Shown here one piece after another: positions 43,498 to 54,437 of a stretch of 64,000 bases of DNA. How positions within the stretch are numbered: position 1 is the stretch's first letter; each line of letters begins with the position of its first letter. A program made the translations under genes and the position numbers. The DNA is taken from NCBI GenBank assembly GCA_023213395.1, contig CM041465.1, positions 83,273,741 through 83,337,740 of the forward strand, in the 5' to 3' direction. The notes beneath the pieces were generated by a model. The model was not told where the DNA came from. It searched no databases and saw only the letters and a list, made by a program, of their open reading frames with translations. The stretch comes from Cycas panzhihuaensis (lineage: Eukaryota; Cycadophyta).

Positions 43498-43509
43498 GCT
43501 CTAATACCA
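43498..43509 (-). other. Primer binding site of the minus-strand copia element
   Basis: On the minus strand it reads TGGTATTAGAGC, one change from the usual initiator tRNA-Met site TGGTATCAGAGC. It directly follows the LTR end CA. Confidence 0.8.
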
Positions 43510-43776
43510 TGCTAAAATTAGAGTAAACTAGATCGAATATGCACACACCAATCATAGAAATGAGTACACAAGTAGATTCAATAGGTAAACCCACCTTAGA
43601 ATATAAATTACATTAGATCCAAAAAGCATAAGAGTATAAATGGTCTTTAGGTATTTATAGATCCGTAAGACCAAAAATATTAAATATCTTTTATATCCGT
43701 TGGCCTAAACAAATAATGATAAAGATTCATATACAATAATAGATTACATTTATATTAGTTAGGTAATATTTTAACA
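43510..43776 (-). repeat. 5' LTR of the minus-strand copia element
   Basis: On the minus strand it begins TGTTAAAAT and ends ATTTTAGCA, imperfect terminal inverted repeats of copia form, 267 bases. The PBS abuts its end. Family C internal sequence starts right after it, so this element inserted into a family C element. Confidence 0.75.
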
Positions 43777-44064
43777 TCATTCATGTTGATTATGCTTATG
43801 ATTGTTAGTTTTTCTTACCTTACGCAGGTGAGATGGGGGCATCCCCCTCATCCACCTTGTCTCTCATTAGATTCTAAGGCGATGCATAGGCAGCCCTTAT
43901 GTTACCCCTCTTTCCTCCTTGTCCACATGTTCTTCCATGACATTTGCCAACCCCTTGGATGATGATATCTTTATAATCTAATGCATGATACTAACCTTTA
44001 TGTTGATAACATTTGCTATTGCTTCACGCTTCCGAGCAACAGGGCTCTGCTACCAAGGAGATAG
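43777..44064 (+). other. Family C 3' internal remnant and PPT, belonging to a left-hand C element
   Basis: It aligns with 62030-62309 and with A 38790-39038: TGATTATGCTTATG, GGGGGCATCC, CTTCCGAGCAACAGGGCTCTGC, then CCAAGGAGATAG before the LTR. The LTR that starts at 44065 is therefore also the 3' LTR of a further C element whose body lies outside the window or was displaced by the nested insertions. Confidence 0.75.
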
Positions 44065-44474
44065 TGTTTCCTAGCTATTGGGAATAGACATGGATGACAT
44101 CTCTCAAGTAAGTATAAGTATATTTCTATCCTTACTTTTCATTGACTTCAAGATGTAATTAAATTATCATTAGACATATTTTACATGCTAATAATCAATT
44201 GCATGATTATTATGCATGGCTTACTTACCTATGTTTGCATCTACTACTTTAGCCTATGACGACTCGGGACTAATGTCCCATGGTACCTCATGACCTTCCA
44301 CCATACCTCCACATCATCCTTAAGAACTCTTGGCTCCCATAACTTGTTCTTTACTATCTTTTGGCATGATGTGATTCCTAATGACTCGTTTAGGCCTGAT
44401 CACCATCCTCACTTACCACTTGTTCCTCATTAGGGCCTAGTTGCCACCTTTTTCTCTCTTCTTATAGCCCCACC
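44065..44474 (+). repeat. Family C LTR, first part (left of copia insertion)
   Basis: It begins TGTTTCCTAGC after the PPT and matches 62310-62712. CCTATGACGACTCGGG near 44252 corresponds to the same segment of the A LTR. It continues at 54438. Confidence 0.85.
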
Positions 44475-44772
44475 TGAAAAGAGTTAATGACACAAGGTCA
44501 TTACATTAGTTGATTATTTCAAAAAAGGGTCTTAAGTAAACTTTAAATTAGATCACTTAAGTGAAATACACTTTCATGTGCATTATATGTAATTTCATTT
44601 CACCTAACTCTAATGCTCCCTCTTTCAATATAAAAGTAAAAGCTCAATGGAGGAGATTCATTTTTACCTCCCCATTTTGTGAGAGCTATTTTCTTTCTCT
44701 CAAGTCTCTCTTGCTCCCATGTTTGCCTTTGTGTTTAGTGCATGGAGATGAAGGATAGATGCACTCTTTTCA
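44475..44772 (+). repeat. Copia 5' LTR (298 bp)
   Basis: It starts TGAAAAGAG and ends CTCTTTTCA. It has the same length as 54140-54437 and a TATA-like AATATAAAAG near 44628. Confidence 0.9.
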
Positions 44773-44774
44773 TA

Positions 44775-44786
44775 TGGTATTAGAGC
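44775..44786 (+). other. Copia primer binding site
   Basis: TGGTATTAGAGC, two bases after the LTR, one change from the initiator tRNA-Met complement. Confidence 0.85.
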
Positions 44787-46955
44787 TTGCTTCTTTCATA
44801 TTTCTCACTTGTACTTGCAATGGAGCCATCACTTCCTTTTCCCCCATAATCCATGTGGTGAAGAAGATTGTGAAAGTAAATTTAGAAATATTTTTAAGTT
44901 ATTATGATAGTATATTTTGTATTGTTTGCTTTCCCTTTCTCTTTTGCAGGTTTATAATCATAATACAAGGAGTTATAAGGCCCAAGGATTCCAATACTTT
45001 GCTAGCCATTCATGCTATCTCATTCTTCTTTTTCTTTTTCCTTTTTTGTCCATTTAACAAGGGAAAATGCTGCCGAATGTTTTCCAACATTTATAAGAAT
45101 GATTGTAAGGGGAGGTTTTACCCATTTTTTCTAAAGAATTTTGATCCATTTAAAATATCCATCATTGTATGCTCTCACCTTGCCCATATTGGGATCCTGG
45201 TGATAAAAAAATGATGGAAATTTCATATGGTATCATGTGTTAATAAGATATTAGAAACCTGAAATTTTTGTAGAAATATAATTTGATTGTTGAAAGTCAC
45301 AAGTCTACAAAATCTTCTATAGAGATCTAATTGACGTGATTCTAATTGTTAAAGATGAGTCTCCAAGTCTACTTTCTACCACAAAAACTGGCACCTAATT
45401 TGGATGTCGTATAAGGAAGTTATTGATGTTTTAGTGAACAATAGTTATTTTTAGTAAGAATTCTAGAAAAATATAATTTCCTAACTTTGTGGGGCTACCA
45501 AAAATTTTCCAGAACTCATTTGGACCTAATTCTACTTATTGACGATGAAGCTCTGAGTCTAGTTTACAACATAAAAATTGCCACTCCATTTCAACATCGT
45601 GGGAGAAAGTTATTGATGATTTAGTGAAGATTACTTTCTTTTGTATTAACCAAAAAAAAGAAACAAAGTGAAGAAAATTTCTTCCTTCTTTTTATAAGGC
45701 TTAAAAGCCCTTCGTAAAAGTGAAAAAAAAAATACTTGGATCAGAGCAATATCTGGTTTCCTCACTCACTTATTATCATTGCATTTCAACACTCTAAAAT
45801 CACTCAAATCAAGTAGTCTAAAGACACTTCAAGCAAACACTCCAAGCAAGCACTCCAAGCAAGCATTCTATTTTTAGTTAAATGTTCATTTCATACAATT
45901 CGATAATCTTTTTACTCTTCCTAAAAGGAACGTATTATGTATGCTATTTTCTACCATCTTGTACTTGTTCATACATTTGCCAAGGTTGAGATACCTTGGT
46001 TGGTAGAATGCCATGCCATAAAGAAGGTATGGGTTTCAAGTTGGGACTGGACCAAATCGAAATATTGGCGAGGTTTGGTTAGCCATACCATCATGCCTCA
46101 ATAAGGGATCATCCTAATAACCAACTAGGAAAACTGAAACTTTAATACAAGATTAAAATATACCCAATCCAATATCTATCATAGCCATGGGAATGCATGT
46201 ACCACTCTTTAGAGGAGGTATATATCTACTCATTGATGAACTGAGTGAGGATTGGGAGTACCTGGACCCTGTTGTGACTTGGATTTCATCACCAAGCACA
46301 ATTGTGGGTATCGTGGGTGAAGGACAACTTAATTCTACTAGAAGCCTAGGCATCCCTTCAACAACCTCAACTACATGTTGGACATAAGTTAGAGGTTATT
46401 GGGTTAATTATGCATCATACAATTAAGTTTCAAGTTGTGTAAACCTAATGATGTCAGCTTCTACATTGGCCTACAATCTTGTATATTGATCACTTACTTA
46501 TTTGTAAAAAGTGATCCATAGTGTAATCACAATCATAATGCTTCTCATATTCCTTCTGCATCAGGTTAATATTTGCCATAAGTGTTAGTGGCCAATTTTT
46601 ATCATAGTGCTTCTCATATTCCTGTTGCGTCAGGTTAATATTTGTCACAAGTGTTGGTGACTTTTCTCTAAGTTGCTCTCTTCATGTTTGAGCAACCATT
46701 CTCACTTCTTCTTCCTTATGCTACACTACTTCATTACATTTTCCATTTGTAAATAGTGATTGGTCATTTATTTCCATCACTTTTATAGTCCCTTATTCAT
46801 TTCTTCCCTTCTAAAAAGACACCATGTCTTCATAGTTCAAGTAAAATGTGAACTGCATTCTAAGAGGGAAAGAAAATTAGGACATGTGGTTCACTAGTGT
46901 CAAAAATGCTGTAAAGTATGAAGGTATATAGAGAGATCACTTGTAACCTACACCA
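44787..46955 (+). other. Copia 5' leader
   Basis: No domain is recognisable. A 190-bp imperfect repeat is visible: TATTGATGTTTTAGTGAA at 45421 recurs as TATTGATGATTTAGTGAA at 45611 with the sequence before each related. The open frame 44759-45214 starts inside the LTR, crosses the PBS and has no coding features, so I treat it as chance. Confidence 0.6.
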
Positions 46956-47795
46956 AATATTGCAGCTACTACTACCACAACTGCTTCAGGAGGAGGTGCT
47001 CCAACTGCTCTCATTGAAGCTGCAGCTAAATACCAATGGGAACTTAATGATAATAAAATTCGTGTAGGGATACTGCTTGTCACTAATTATTCCCTGCATA
47101 ATCTCATTAATGAAGTTGTATGTGATACAACATAGAAAGTTCTTGAAGTTCTTAAGAAGAACTTTGACACTAAATCAGACTTAGAATTTGTTCACTTAGT
47201 GCTGAAGATAAACAAATTGAAAATGTAGAAAGGACATGCAAGTGAGACAATCAATCTTCTTTATCTAATCAAATAAGCCATTGATAAAGTTTTTAAAACT
47301 CAATGTATTACATGGGCTTTCTTAATTCAGTCATGTATTCATATCCTAGATTATAAAAATCTATTAGGAAGTCTTCAATCTAATGGCACTTTAAAGACAC
47401 TAAACTTTGAGGATCTTGCTGATAAGTTTATTAAGTTTGATAAGACCTTTGATACCAACTTTGCCACTACATCATATCCAGTTGATGCTACTTTTGAAGT
47501 GGAAGAAGATCTTTGTTATACTAAAAATCAAGGTTAATACTCTCGAGGTGGTAATTCTCGTGGAAGAAGAAGAGGTAGACAACAAGGATAACATCCTCTT
47601 AGTCAACAGGCTCCTCAACTCCAACAAAAATAGTCTTAAGGCCAATGCCAAAATAATCAACCTAGACCTAGATCCAGTAATCAGAGATAATCTAGCCAAC
47701 CCAATACTTGGACTAGAAATCAAATAATTGTATGCCAAAGATATAATAGAAAAGGACATTATGCCAAAAATTACAGAACTGCCACCAACAAACTA
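46956..47795 (+). pseudogene. Copia gag
   Basis: The frame shows KYQWELNDNKIRVGILLVTN, then KKNFDTKSDLEFVHLVLKIN and SLQSNGTLKTLNFEDLADKF, typical of copia gag of the UBN2 type. A zinc-knuckle remnant near 47728-47790 reads C-x2-Y-x4-H-x4-Y: two of three Cys have become Tyr. Stops near 47134, 47227 and 47275 and a frameshift after 47510 break it. It would have formed the particle shell. Confidence 0.8.
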
Positions 47796-47999
47796 CCCAG
47801 TTATCAATAGTGCCATGGTACACATAATGTTGATAATACTTCTTTTGAAGATGCTTTTAGCGGAATGCAACTTGCTCATACACACCTTCAAAGAATTGGG
47901 ACCACTTCATCAAATGTTGTTGATAAACTCACTAAGTATATTAAGGCTCATTGTGGCTGTGCTTATTCACTTTTGCCTTCACCACTTAGAGTTGCGAAT

Positions 48000-48280
48000 A
48001 ATGCCACCTCAAATACTTCATCGTAGATCATGGATACTAGAGCAACATAACACATGACTTGTCATCGTTAGTTCTTTTAAGATTTTGACTCTGAAGTTTG
48101 TGGTGGTGTACACATGGCTGATAAATCATCTTAGCTAGTCGAAGGACTTGGAACTATTTGCTTGAAACTCATAGGCCTTCCAGATTTTACACTTGTTGAT
48201 GTTTTATATATTCTTGCTCTAAAGTAGAATCTACTCTCCCTGTCCACCCTTACCTCTTGTGGATTTGATCTGAATGTAAC
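48000..48280 (+). pseudogene. Copia protease remnant
   Basis: MDTRAT at 48030-48047 corresponds to the D-S/T-G-A-T active site with the Gly changed to Arg, followed by a TAA and H-M-T-C-H. This segment sits between gag and integrase as expected for copia. Frame changes follow. Confidence 0.65.
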
Positions 48281-48439
48281 TGTAAACAATTAAACTCTCT
48301 ATGCCATCCACCCTACTTCAAATGCTATGGTTATGACCACAATTCTTTATGGCAAACTTTTTTGCCTAATTGGCTCACCATCCTCTGAAGGCAACTATGT
48401 TGATGATGAATATGCTTTTACCACAACACTGACTTCTTA

Positions 48440-49350
48440 AAGTTGTCCCAAGAAGCCCTATGGCATGCTCATATGGGCCATATCAAAATTGATCATTTAA
48501 AAGAACTATAAGACACTCTTTCTGGTTTACCTAAGCTCTCCTCGAAGCCCTTTAAATGTGAAGCATGTATTATTGCCAAATCTCAAAGACAACCCTTTCC
48601 TCATAGTCAGTGGAAATCTAGCCAACCTTTGCATCTTGTATACTTAGATATATGCGGCCCTATGCCCATCCCTTCTCTCAAACAGAAGTGGTACTATATT
48701 ATTTTCATTGATGATTTTACCAAGAAAGTATGGGTTGCTTTTCTTTCAAAGAAAGATGAAGCTTTTTCTATGTTTCAAGCTTTCAAGGCCTATGTGGAAA
48801 ATGAATCTAGATTCAAGATCAAAATACTCAAGACTAACAATGGTGGCAAGTATACATCTAATGAGTTTAAATTGTACCTACGTCAATATAGAATCAAACA
48901 TTAGACCACTGTTGTAGGTACACCCCAACAAAATGGAGTTGCCGAGCGTATGAACAAGACCATCATGAATATGGCTTATACTATGCTGGTATATAAGAAT
49001 GTCCCTATCTATCTTTGGGCTGAGGCTATCTAGACTGTTATATATTGCATCAACACCATTAGTCCCTCCAAGCTCGGCCCCTCTCCACATGAAATGTGGT
49101 ATGGATAAACCCCCTTTATCTCCCACTTTAAAATTTTTGGCTCTACTTGTTATGCTCATATTCTGGAGGAACATAGAAATAAGCTCTAAGATAGAGCCAT
49201 CAAAGGCATCTTTGTCGGATACCCTATGGACAAAAAGGGATACAAGGTTTTCATACCTTCACAGCATAAAATCATCATCACTAGAGATGTTATCTTTGCA
49301 GAGACTGAAGATCAATTACTCATATTTGACTCCAAGATGCCTTCATACTG
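48440..49350 (+). pseudogene. Copia integrase with pre-integrase zinc segment
   Basis: LWHAHMGHI and CEACIIAK near 48450-48580 form the His/Cys segment. The core has LDICGP with the first Asp at 48647, KTNNGGKY where the second Asp is Asn (near 48835), and NGVAERMNKTI with the Glu at 48943. GIFVGYPMDKKGYKVF marks the C-terminal part. Stops lie near 48508, 48902, 49032 and 49107. With the second Asp lost the enzyme would be inactive. Confidence 0.9.
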
Positions 49351-50556
49351 ATTTAATTATACCACTAAATTTGATGTCCAGATTCCAAAATTTATAGGGA
49401 GAGATGCTGAAAAGTTGCTCAAAATCTTGGAATCTGACAATAGAGACTTAGAGGATATAAGCTGTGACTTCAAGCCAATGTGTATACATCTAGTACCATC
49501 ATTTATGAACATCCAAGTTGACAAAGGAGAAATGCTATGAATGAAGAGTGCCAATCTCTTATTAAGAATGATACATGGGTGCTTCTTAATCTACCACTTG
49601 GAAGAAAGGTAGTTCAAAATAAATGGGTGTTAAAAAACAAGTATAGATTAGATGGCACCCTAGAAAAACACAAGGCGAGGTTGGTAGCAAAAGGATTTAT
49701 GCAAAGGGAAGGCATTGACTACACTAAAATCTTTGCTCCTATAACCAAGTGGCCTGCAATTAAAACCCTTATAGCGTTGGCTGCTCAATAGGGTTGGAAA
49801 ATCTACCAACTCGATGTTAAGACCACATTTCTTAATGGGGACCTTAAAGAAGAAATTTACATGGCTCAGCCAGAAGGATACAAGATTGTTAGTTAGGAGC
49901 ATAAATTTTGTAGGCTTAAAAAATCCTCATACGGCCTAAACTAAGCCCCTTGTGCTTGGCTTACTAAGTTGTCTGAAAGAATGAGGCAACTTAGATATGA
50001 GGTTTGTGACTATCAAGATATTGATACAACATTATTCATCAAGCACCAAAATAATAAAGTCACTTATCTCTTAATCTTTGTGGATGACATGCTAATAACG
50101 GGGAATAATGAATAGGTAATCAACTAGATGAAGAATGACCTTGCTAAAATTTTTGAATTATCTAACTTAGGGTTGATGAAATATTACTTGGGAATTGAAG
50201 TAACTCAAAAGAATGGCAAAATCTCTCTCCCAAGAAAAATATATCAACGATCTTCTGATAAAGTTTCAGTTGGAAGGTGCTCAACCAGTGGATAACCTAT
50301 GGAGCCTAGTATTAAACTCTCAATTGATGGTGACATTAGGGAGGTAGACACAATACTCTATAAGCAACTTGTAGGTAGTCTCATCTATACTACCAACACA
50401 AGGCCAGATATTACACACTCTATCAGCATTCTTGCAAGATTCATGACAAATCCTAAGTAGAATCATTGGCAAGCTGCAATACGAGTGTTGATGTACCTAA
50501 AAATGACTAGCAAATATGGTTTATTATATGAACCCAATGTAGAATTTAAACTTTAT
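49351..50556 (+). pseudogene. Copia reverse transcriptase, cut by family L
   Basis: [61 protein letters not shown] (first Asp) and LIFVDDMLITGN (F-V-D-D box near 50075) are in order; RPDITHSISILARF and HWQAAIRVLMYLK lead into RNase H. Stops lie near 49789, 49894, 49942 and 50114, with a frameshift around 50220. The frame runs into family L after EFKLY. Confidence 0.9.
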
Positions 50557-51126
50557 TGTATCATTCCAAAATATGGTAAAAAATATAGCTTATGACCATT
50601 CAAATTGAAGGATTCCATTGGTCCAAATGAAAGTTAATTCTGATTTCTGTATCAAAAGTTATGATCGTTTAAAGATAGCCTGCTAGTTTTGGGGAAGTTC
50701 TGGCTGACTTCTATTTGAGCAGTATTAAGAAGAATATCACCCAGCTTGGTCGACTTCTAATTAAAGTATTTTGATCACTATAAATAAGAAGTTTTGGCTA
50801 CATCCCAAACCATCGTCGGAGGTTCTTTGGTCACATATTTTCAGTTCTAGGGCTATAATTAGCTCGCCTATTTGGGGGTTATAGTTTAGAGGGTTCCTCG
50901 CCTCGAAGAGGGAAGCCCACTTCTTCAGGAAAGACTGGTATTTTGTTTTAATTTTGCTCTATTTTGGTATTATTTGATAATAAAGATTATTATTTGCTTC
51001 TGTGGATTTTGTAATTCTTATTCCTTGTTCTTTCTCCTATTGAATAGCATCTAGTTATTATTTTTTGTGGATTATTACCTATATTTTTGAGGAAAATTGT
51101 TATAAAAGTAGAACTAGATCGCTACA
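50557..51126 (+). repeat. Family L 5' LTR
   Basis: 570 bases with TATA-like CTATAAATAA at 50778-50787. Its first 380 bases match 4592-4940 and 24717-25053; those fragments lack the last third. Confidence 0.9.
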
Positions 51127-51128
51127 AG

Positions 51129-51139
51129 TGGCATTAGAG
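51129..51139 (+). other. Family L primer binding site
   Basis: TGGCATTAGAG, two bases after the LTR, resembles the initiator tRNA-Met site. Confidence 0.65.
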
Positions 51140-51200
51140 ATTCATTTCAAAGGGAAAGGGCATAGCAAAATATGGGAAGAACACTAGGAACATATAAATC

Positions 51201-51640
51201 ATGAGAAAAAAGAAAATAGAAATAGATTTTTTTAATTTGGAGGACTATGAGAGCATGAAAAAATGGATAGAAGATTTCGAGTTTACATTCGATACAGAAA
51301 TGGAAGAATATGGACCATTATTAGAAATGATACTAAATGGACGAGCTTATCAGTGGTTCATTAATTAGGCTAAACAACCTTTTCTATGGTACCGATTTTT
51401 AGAGGCGGCTACCATAGCTTTTAAAGAATATAAGCAAGGTGAGATTCAAGTAGATGAGGAAGGGCAAGAAGAAGACATTATTGATGAGGAGATCATAGAG
51501 GTTTTACAAGTACTAGAACAAGATCTAGCCCAAAGAAAACAATATGATGACAAAGAAGACTGGGAGGATGGACAATCAACAAAAGAGTATCATTTTAATA
51601 TCAGAGAGGAAATCGAAGGTGAAGTTACATAGGAGCAGTA
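51201..51640 (+). pseudogene. Family L gag-like remnant
   Basis: A frame from MRKKKIEIDFFNLEDYESMK shows WIEDFEFTFDTEMEEYG and LNGRAYQWFIN, the spacing of a capsid helix region, then a TAG near 51367 and a strongly acidic stretch (VDEEGQEEDIIDEEIIEVL). It may be a shortened capsid gene or a leftover. I recognise no family with confidence. The part after about 51640 is what the array fragments keep. Confidence 0.45.
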
Positions 51641-52639
51641 CAAAGACAATCAAGAACAAGCATATTTTTCTCAACAAATCTCATGCAAGGTACCCAATGA
51701 TCCCGTAATACACATTTACATTTTGTTCAGTAGTTTTATATGTCCTCTCTCTTTCCCCAGTTCAAAAGCAATACAAAAGCCCTTCTCTCCTCAACCCATA
51801 GTTAGCTATGCTCCTAATTTTCCTAACCTTAGTTTTTTCGTAGGACAAATTCTAATTCCTCTCTGTAACCCTAGTTCATCTCTTTATTCATCTACTGCTT
51901 CAACCCTTATAAATAATCCTCAATAGGACACCCTTCAATTTCAATCTGTTCGATAGGTTTCACCTCTTAGTATTATCCCTTACAAAACCCAATTTGATTT
52001 TTCCCATGCATCTTTAATTCTATATTATCAATATTATCTTTCTCTGTTAAATCTATTCTTTTGTTTAAATACTAATCCTAAAACCTTATTAAAGGATTTT
52101 CTCCATCAAAAATCACTATCACTAATTCCCCAACCATCTTTCTCTCCTAAAAGGTATTGTGGTCCAACAAAACCTGTGCAAACTTTCATCTCCATCCAAG
52201 ACATATTCCAAAATTTATCCCTTCTCCCTATACCTTCAAAGTTATGCTTGATCTTAGTTCATAATTCCTTCTTTTCTTTTTCCCATAATAAGCAGTCATC
52301 AATCCAAGACCCTTATGACCAATTTTTTTTATAACCTCATTTCTCCTTCTATAAACCATTTCATTTGAAAATAAAATATACAAACATAAGGTAAGACCAA
52401 GACAAGATAGTTGAGACACCTCACAAGTGGCAGGATGCTCCCGATGTAGAACAATATACAGCTTGTACCTAGCCACAGGAATAAACATCAATAAATTCAA
52501 GATGCCTACTAGCAAAGTTCCATAGAAGATGTAAGGTTAGATCAAATCTTCACGACCTATAGGATTTAGTAGGAGGTGGTTGGAAGATTAGATCGAGCTA
52601 CATGCATTTCTCAATACTTCGAGAGTGAAGTATTATTTT

Positions 52640-52653
52640 AAGGGGAGGGGAAT
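52640..52653 (+). other. Family L polypurine tract
   Basis: AAGGGGAGGGGAAT sits directly before the LTR start; it is identical at 4578-4591 and 24703-24716. Confidence 0.8.
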
Positions 52654-53236
52654 TGTAGCATTCCAAAATATGGTAAAAAATATAGCTTATGACCATTCAA
52701 ATTGAAGGCCTTTAAACAACGATTCCAATGGTCCAGATAAAAGTTAATTCTGATATCTATATCAAAAGTTATGACTATTTAAAGTTAGCCTGTCAGTTTT
52801 GTAGAAGTTCTGGCCGACTTCTATTTGAGTAGTATTAAGAAGAATATCACCCATCCTGGCTGACTTCTAATTAAAGCATTTTGAACACTATAAATAGGAA
52901 GTTTTGGCCACATCCCAAACCATCATTAGAGGTTCTTTGGTCACACATTTTCAGTTCTAGGGCTACAATTAGCTTGCCCATTTGGAGGCTGCAGTTTGGA
53001 GGTTTCCTCGCCTCGAAGAGGGAAGCTCACTTCTTCAGGAAAGACTGGTCTTTTGTTTTAGTTTTTCTCTATTTTGGTATTATTTAATAATATAGATTAT
53101 TATTTACTTCTGTGGATTTTGTAATTCTTATTCCTTGTTCCTTCTCCTATTGAATAGCATCTAGTTATTATTTTTTGTGGACTATTAGCTTTATTTTTAA
53201 GGAATATTCCTATAAAAGAAGAACTAGATCGCTACA
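52654..53236 (+). repeat. Family L 3' LTR
   Basis: 583 bases with CTATAAATAG at 52888-52897 and end GCTACA. It is longer than the 5' LTR by about 13 bases, mostly near its start. Confidence 0.9.
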
Positions 53237-53704
53237 CATACACAGACTCAGACTTTTCTAGAGATAAAGACAGAAGAAGATCTATGTCTAGGTACGTAAC
53301 ATTTCTTGGAACAACACCAATATCATGGGGATCCAGATGGTAGAAGATAGTTGCAAACTCAACTACCGAAGTTGAGTACATTGCTGCTTCTGAGACAAGC
53401 AAGGAGGCGATATGGCTTAGAAAATAGTTGAATACATTAAATGCCACCCAAACAAGTTCTACTAGATTACATGTAGATAATCAATCTACAATGCAGATGA
53501 CTAAAAATCCTATATTTCATGATCATACCAAATATATAAGTATGAAAGTCCATAGGATTGGAGAACTAGTTCATGGTGGCACAATTTAACTGGAGTACTA
53601 CCCCACAATAGATCAAGTGGTTGATATCTTCACCAAAGCACTGAAGAGGGTGAAGTTTGAATAGTTCTGAAAGCAACTCGGCCTTAGGGCCTCTATCTTT
53701 GATT
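53237..53704 (+). pseudogene. Copia RNase H, right of family L
   Basis: YTDSDFSRDKDRRRSMSRYV carries the first catalytic Asp; STTEVEYIAASETSKEAIWL has the Glu; LHVDNQSTMQMTKNP the second Asp; IFHDHTKYISMKVH and VVDIFTKALKRVKFE complete the typical copia C-terminus. Stops occur near 53341, 53425 and 53587. It would have removed RNA during reverse transcription. Confidence 0.9.
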
Positions 53705-54139
53705 GATTGAAAGAGATGACAATAGGACCATCATACTCTGTCTCATTCATGAAAACCCCTTGTGGGCGCAAAAGGACAAGAGTAAGTCTCAGCTCTATCC
53801 CATTCGTGAAAATCCCATGTGGGCGTGAAAGGATAAAGGTTGTATCATTTTGGAAAATCAGAACCTATAAAAACTTGAAAGGGCATGGGAGCTAATCAAA
53901 TGGTATATAGAGACTCAGTAGATTTCATCTATAAAATTCATTGTACTAATTGACTATCTATCTACATTTAAAGAGCCACCTGAGCCACGTTAGTGGATTT
54001 GAAAATTTGTGGGTTTTCTTCCCCATAAGGGTTTCCCACAAAAGTGTCATAGTAGTTTGCTTTGTAAGAGGCTCAAGTGAAGACCTCATAAGATAGAGTA
54101 AAATAAGATGAAATATCCTTCTACCATTAAGGGGGAGAT
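53705..54139 (+). other. Copia 3' untranslated region and PPT
   Basis: A two-copy repeat (CATTCATGAAAACCCCTTGT near 53743 and CATTCGTGAAAATCCCATGT near 53799) is visible. TTAAGGGGGAGAT before 54140 is the polypurine tract. No gene is seen. Confidence 0.7.
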
Positions 54140-54437
54140 TAAAAAGGGTTAATGACACAAGGTCATTACATTAGTTAATTATTTTGAAAAAGGGTCTTAA
54201 GTGAACTTTAAATTAGATCACATAAGTAAAATTCACTTTCATGTGCATTATGTGTAATTTCATTTCACCTAACTCTAATGCTTCCTCTCTCAATATAAAA
54301 GTAAAAGCTCAATGGAGGAGATTCATTCTTACCTCCCCATTTTGTGAGAGCTATTTTCTTTCTCTCAAGTCTCTCTTACTCCCATGTTTGCCTTTGTGTT
54401 TAGTGCATGGGGATGAAGGATAGATTCACTCTTTTCA
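54140..54437 (+). repeat. Copia 3' LTR (298 bp)
   Basis: It starts TAAAAAGGG (TG changed to TA) and ends CTCTTTTCA. CCACT follows, matching CCACC before the 5' LTR at four of five bases. Confidence 0.9.

Larger units (their letters stand above)
41626..43509 (-). mobile_element. Internal leader of a minus-strand Ty1/copia element, truncated by family A
   Basis: It lies between the A 3' LTR and a minus-strand PBS and LTR. It is AT-rich and no conserved coding frame is visible on either strand; long minus-strand frames near 42374-42890 are low-complexity products of the repeats there. It ends on the left exactly where A begins, so A probably inserted into this element, and its remaining part should lie left of the window. 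Confidence 0.65.
50557..53236 (+). mobile_element. Family L: complete 2.68 kb non-autonomous LTR retrotransposon
   Basis: LTRs 50557-51126 and 52654-53236 start TGTAGC/TGTATC and end GCTACA, a perfect six-base terminal inverted repeat in the 3' copy. A PBS, a short internal region and a PPT lie between. Only a gag-like remnant could encode protein; there is no protease, RT or integrase. The flanks are TTTAT and CATAC and show no clear duplication. It interrupts the copia RNase H between EFKLY and YTDSDF. Fragments of the same family lie at 3528 and 23650. Confidence 0.9.
44475..54437 (+). mobile_element. Ty1/copia element, complete ends, carrying a family L insertion
   Basis: Two 298-bp LTRs bound the order leader, gag, protease, integrase, RT and RNase H, the copia order with integrase before RT. 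The flanks CCACC and CCACT are a target duplication with one mismatch, inside a family C LTR. Without the L insertion it would be 7.28 kb. All domains carry stops. The LTRs differ at more than ten sites by eye, so it is not recent. Confidence 0.9.

Noticed and set aside
44759-45214. 151-codon open frame after the copia LTR
   Set aside because: It begins inside the LTR, crosses the primer binding site and is rich in Phe, Ile and Cys from T-rich sequence; no gag features.
53236-53241. Target-site duplication for the family L element
   Set aside because: The flanks TTTAT (50552-50556) and CATAC (53237-53241) agree at only two of five bases, so I do not call one.
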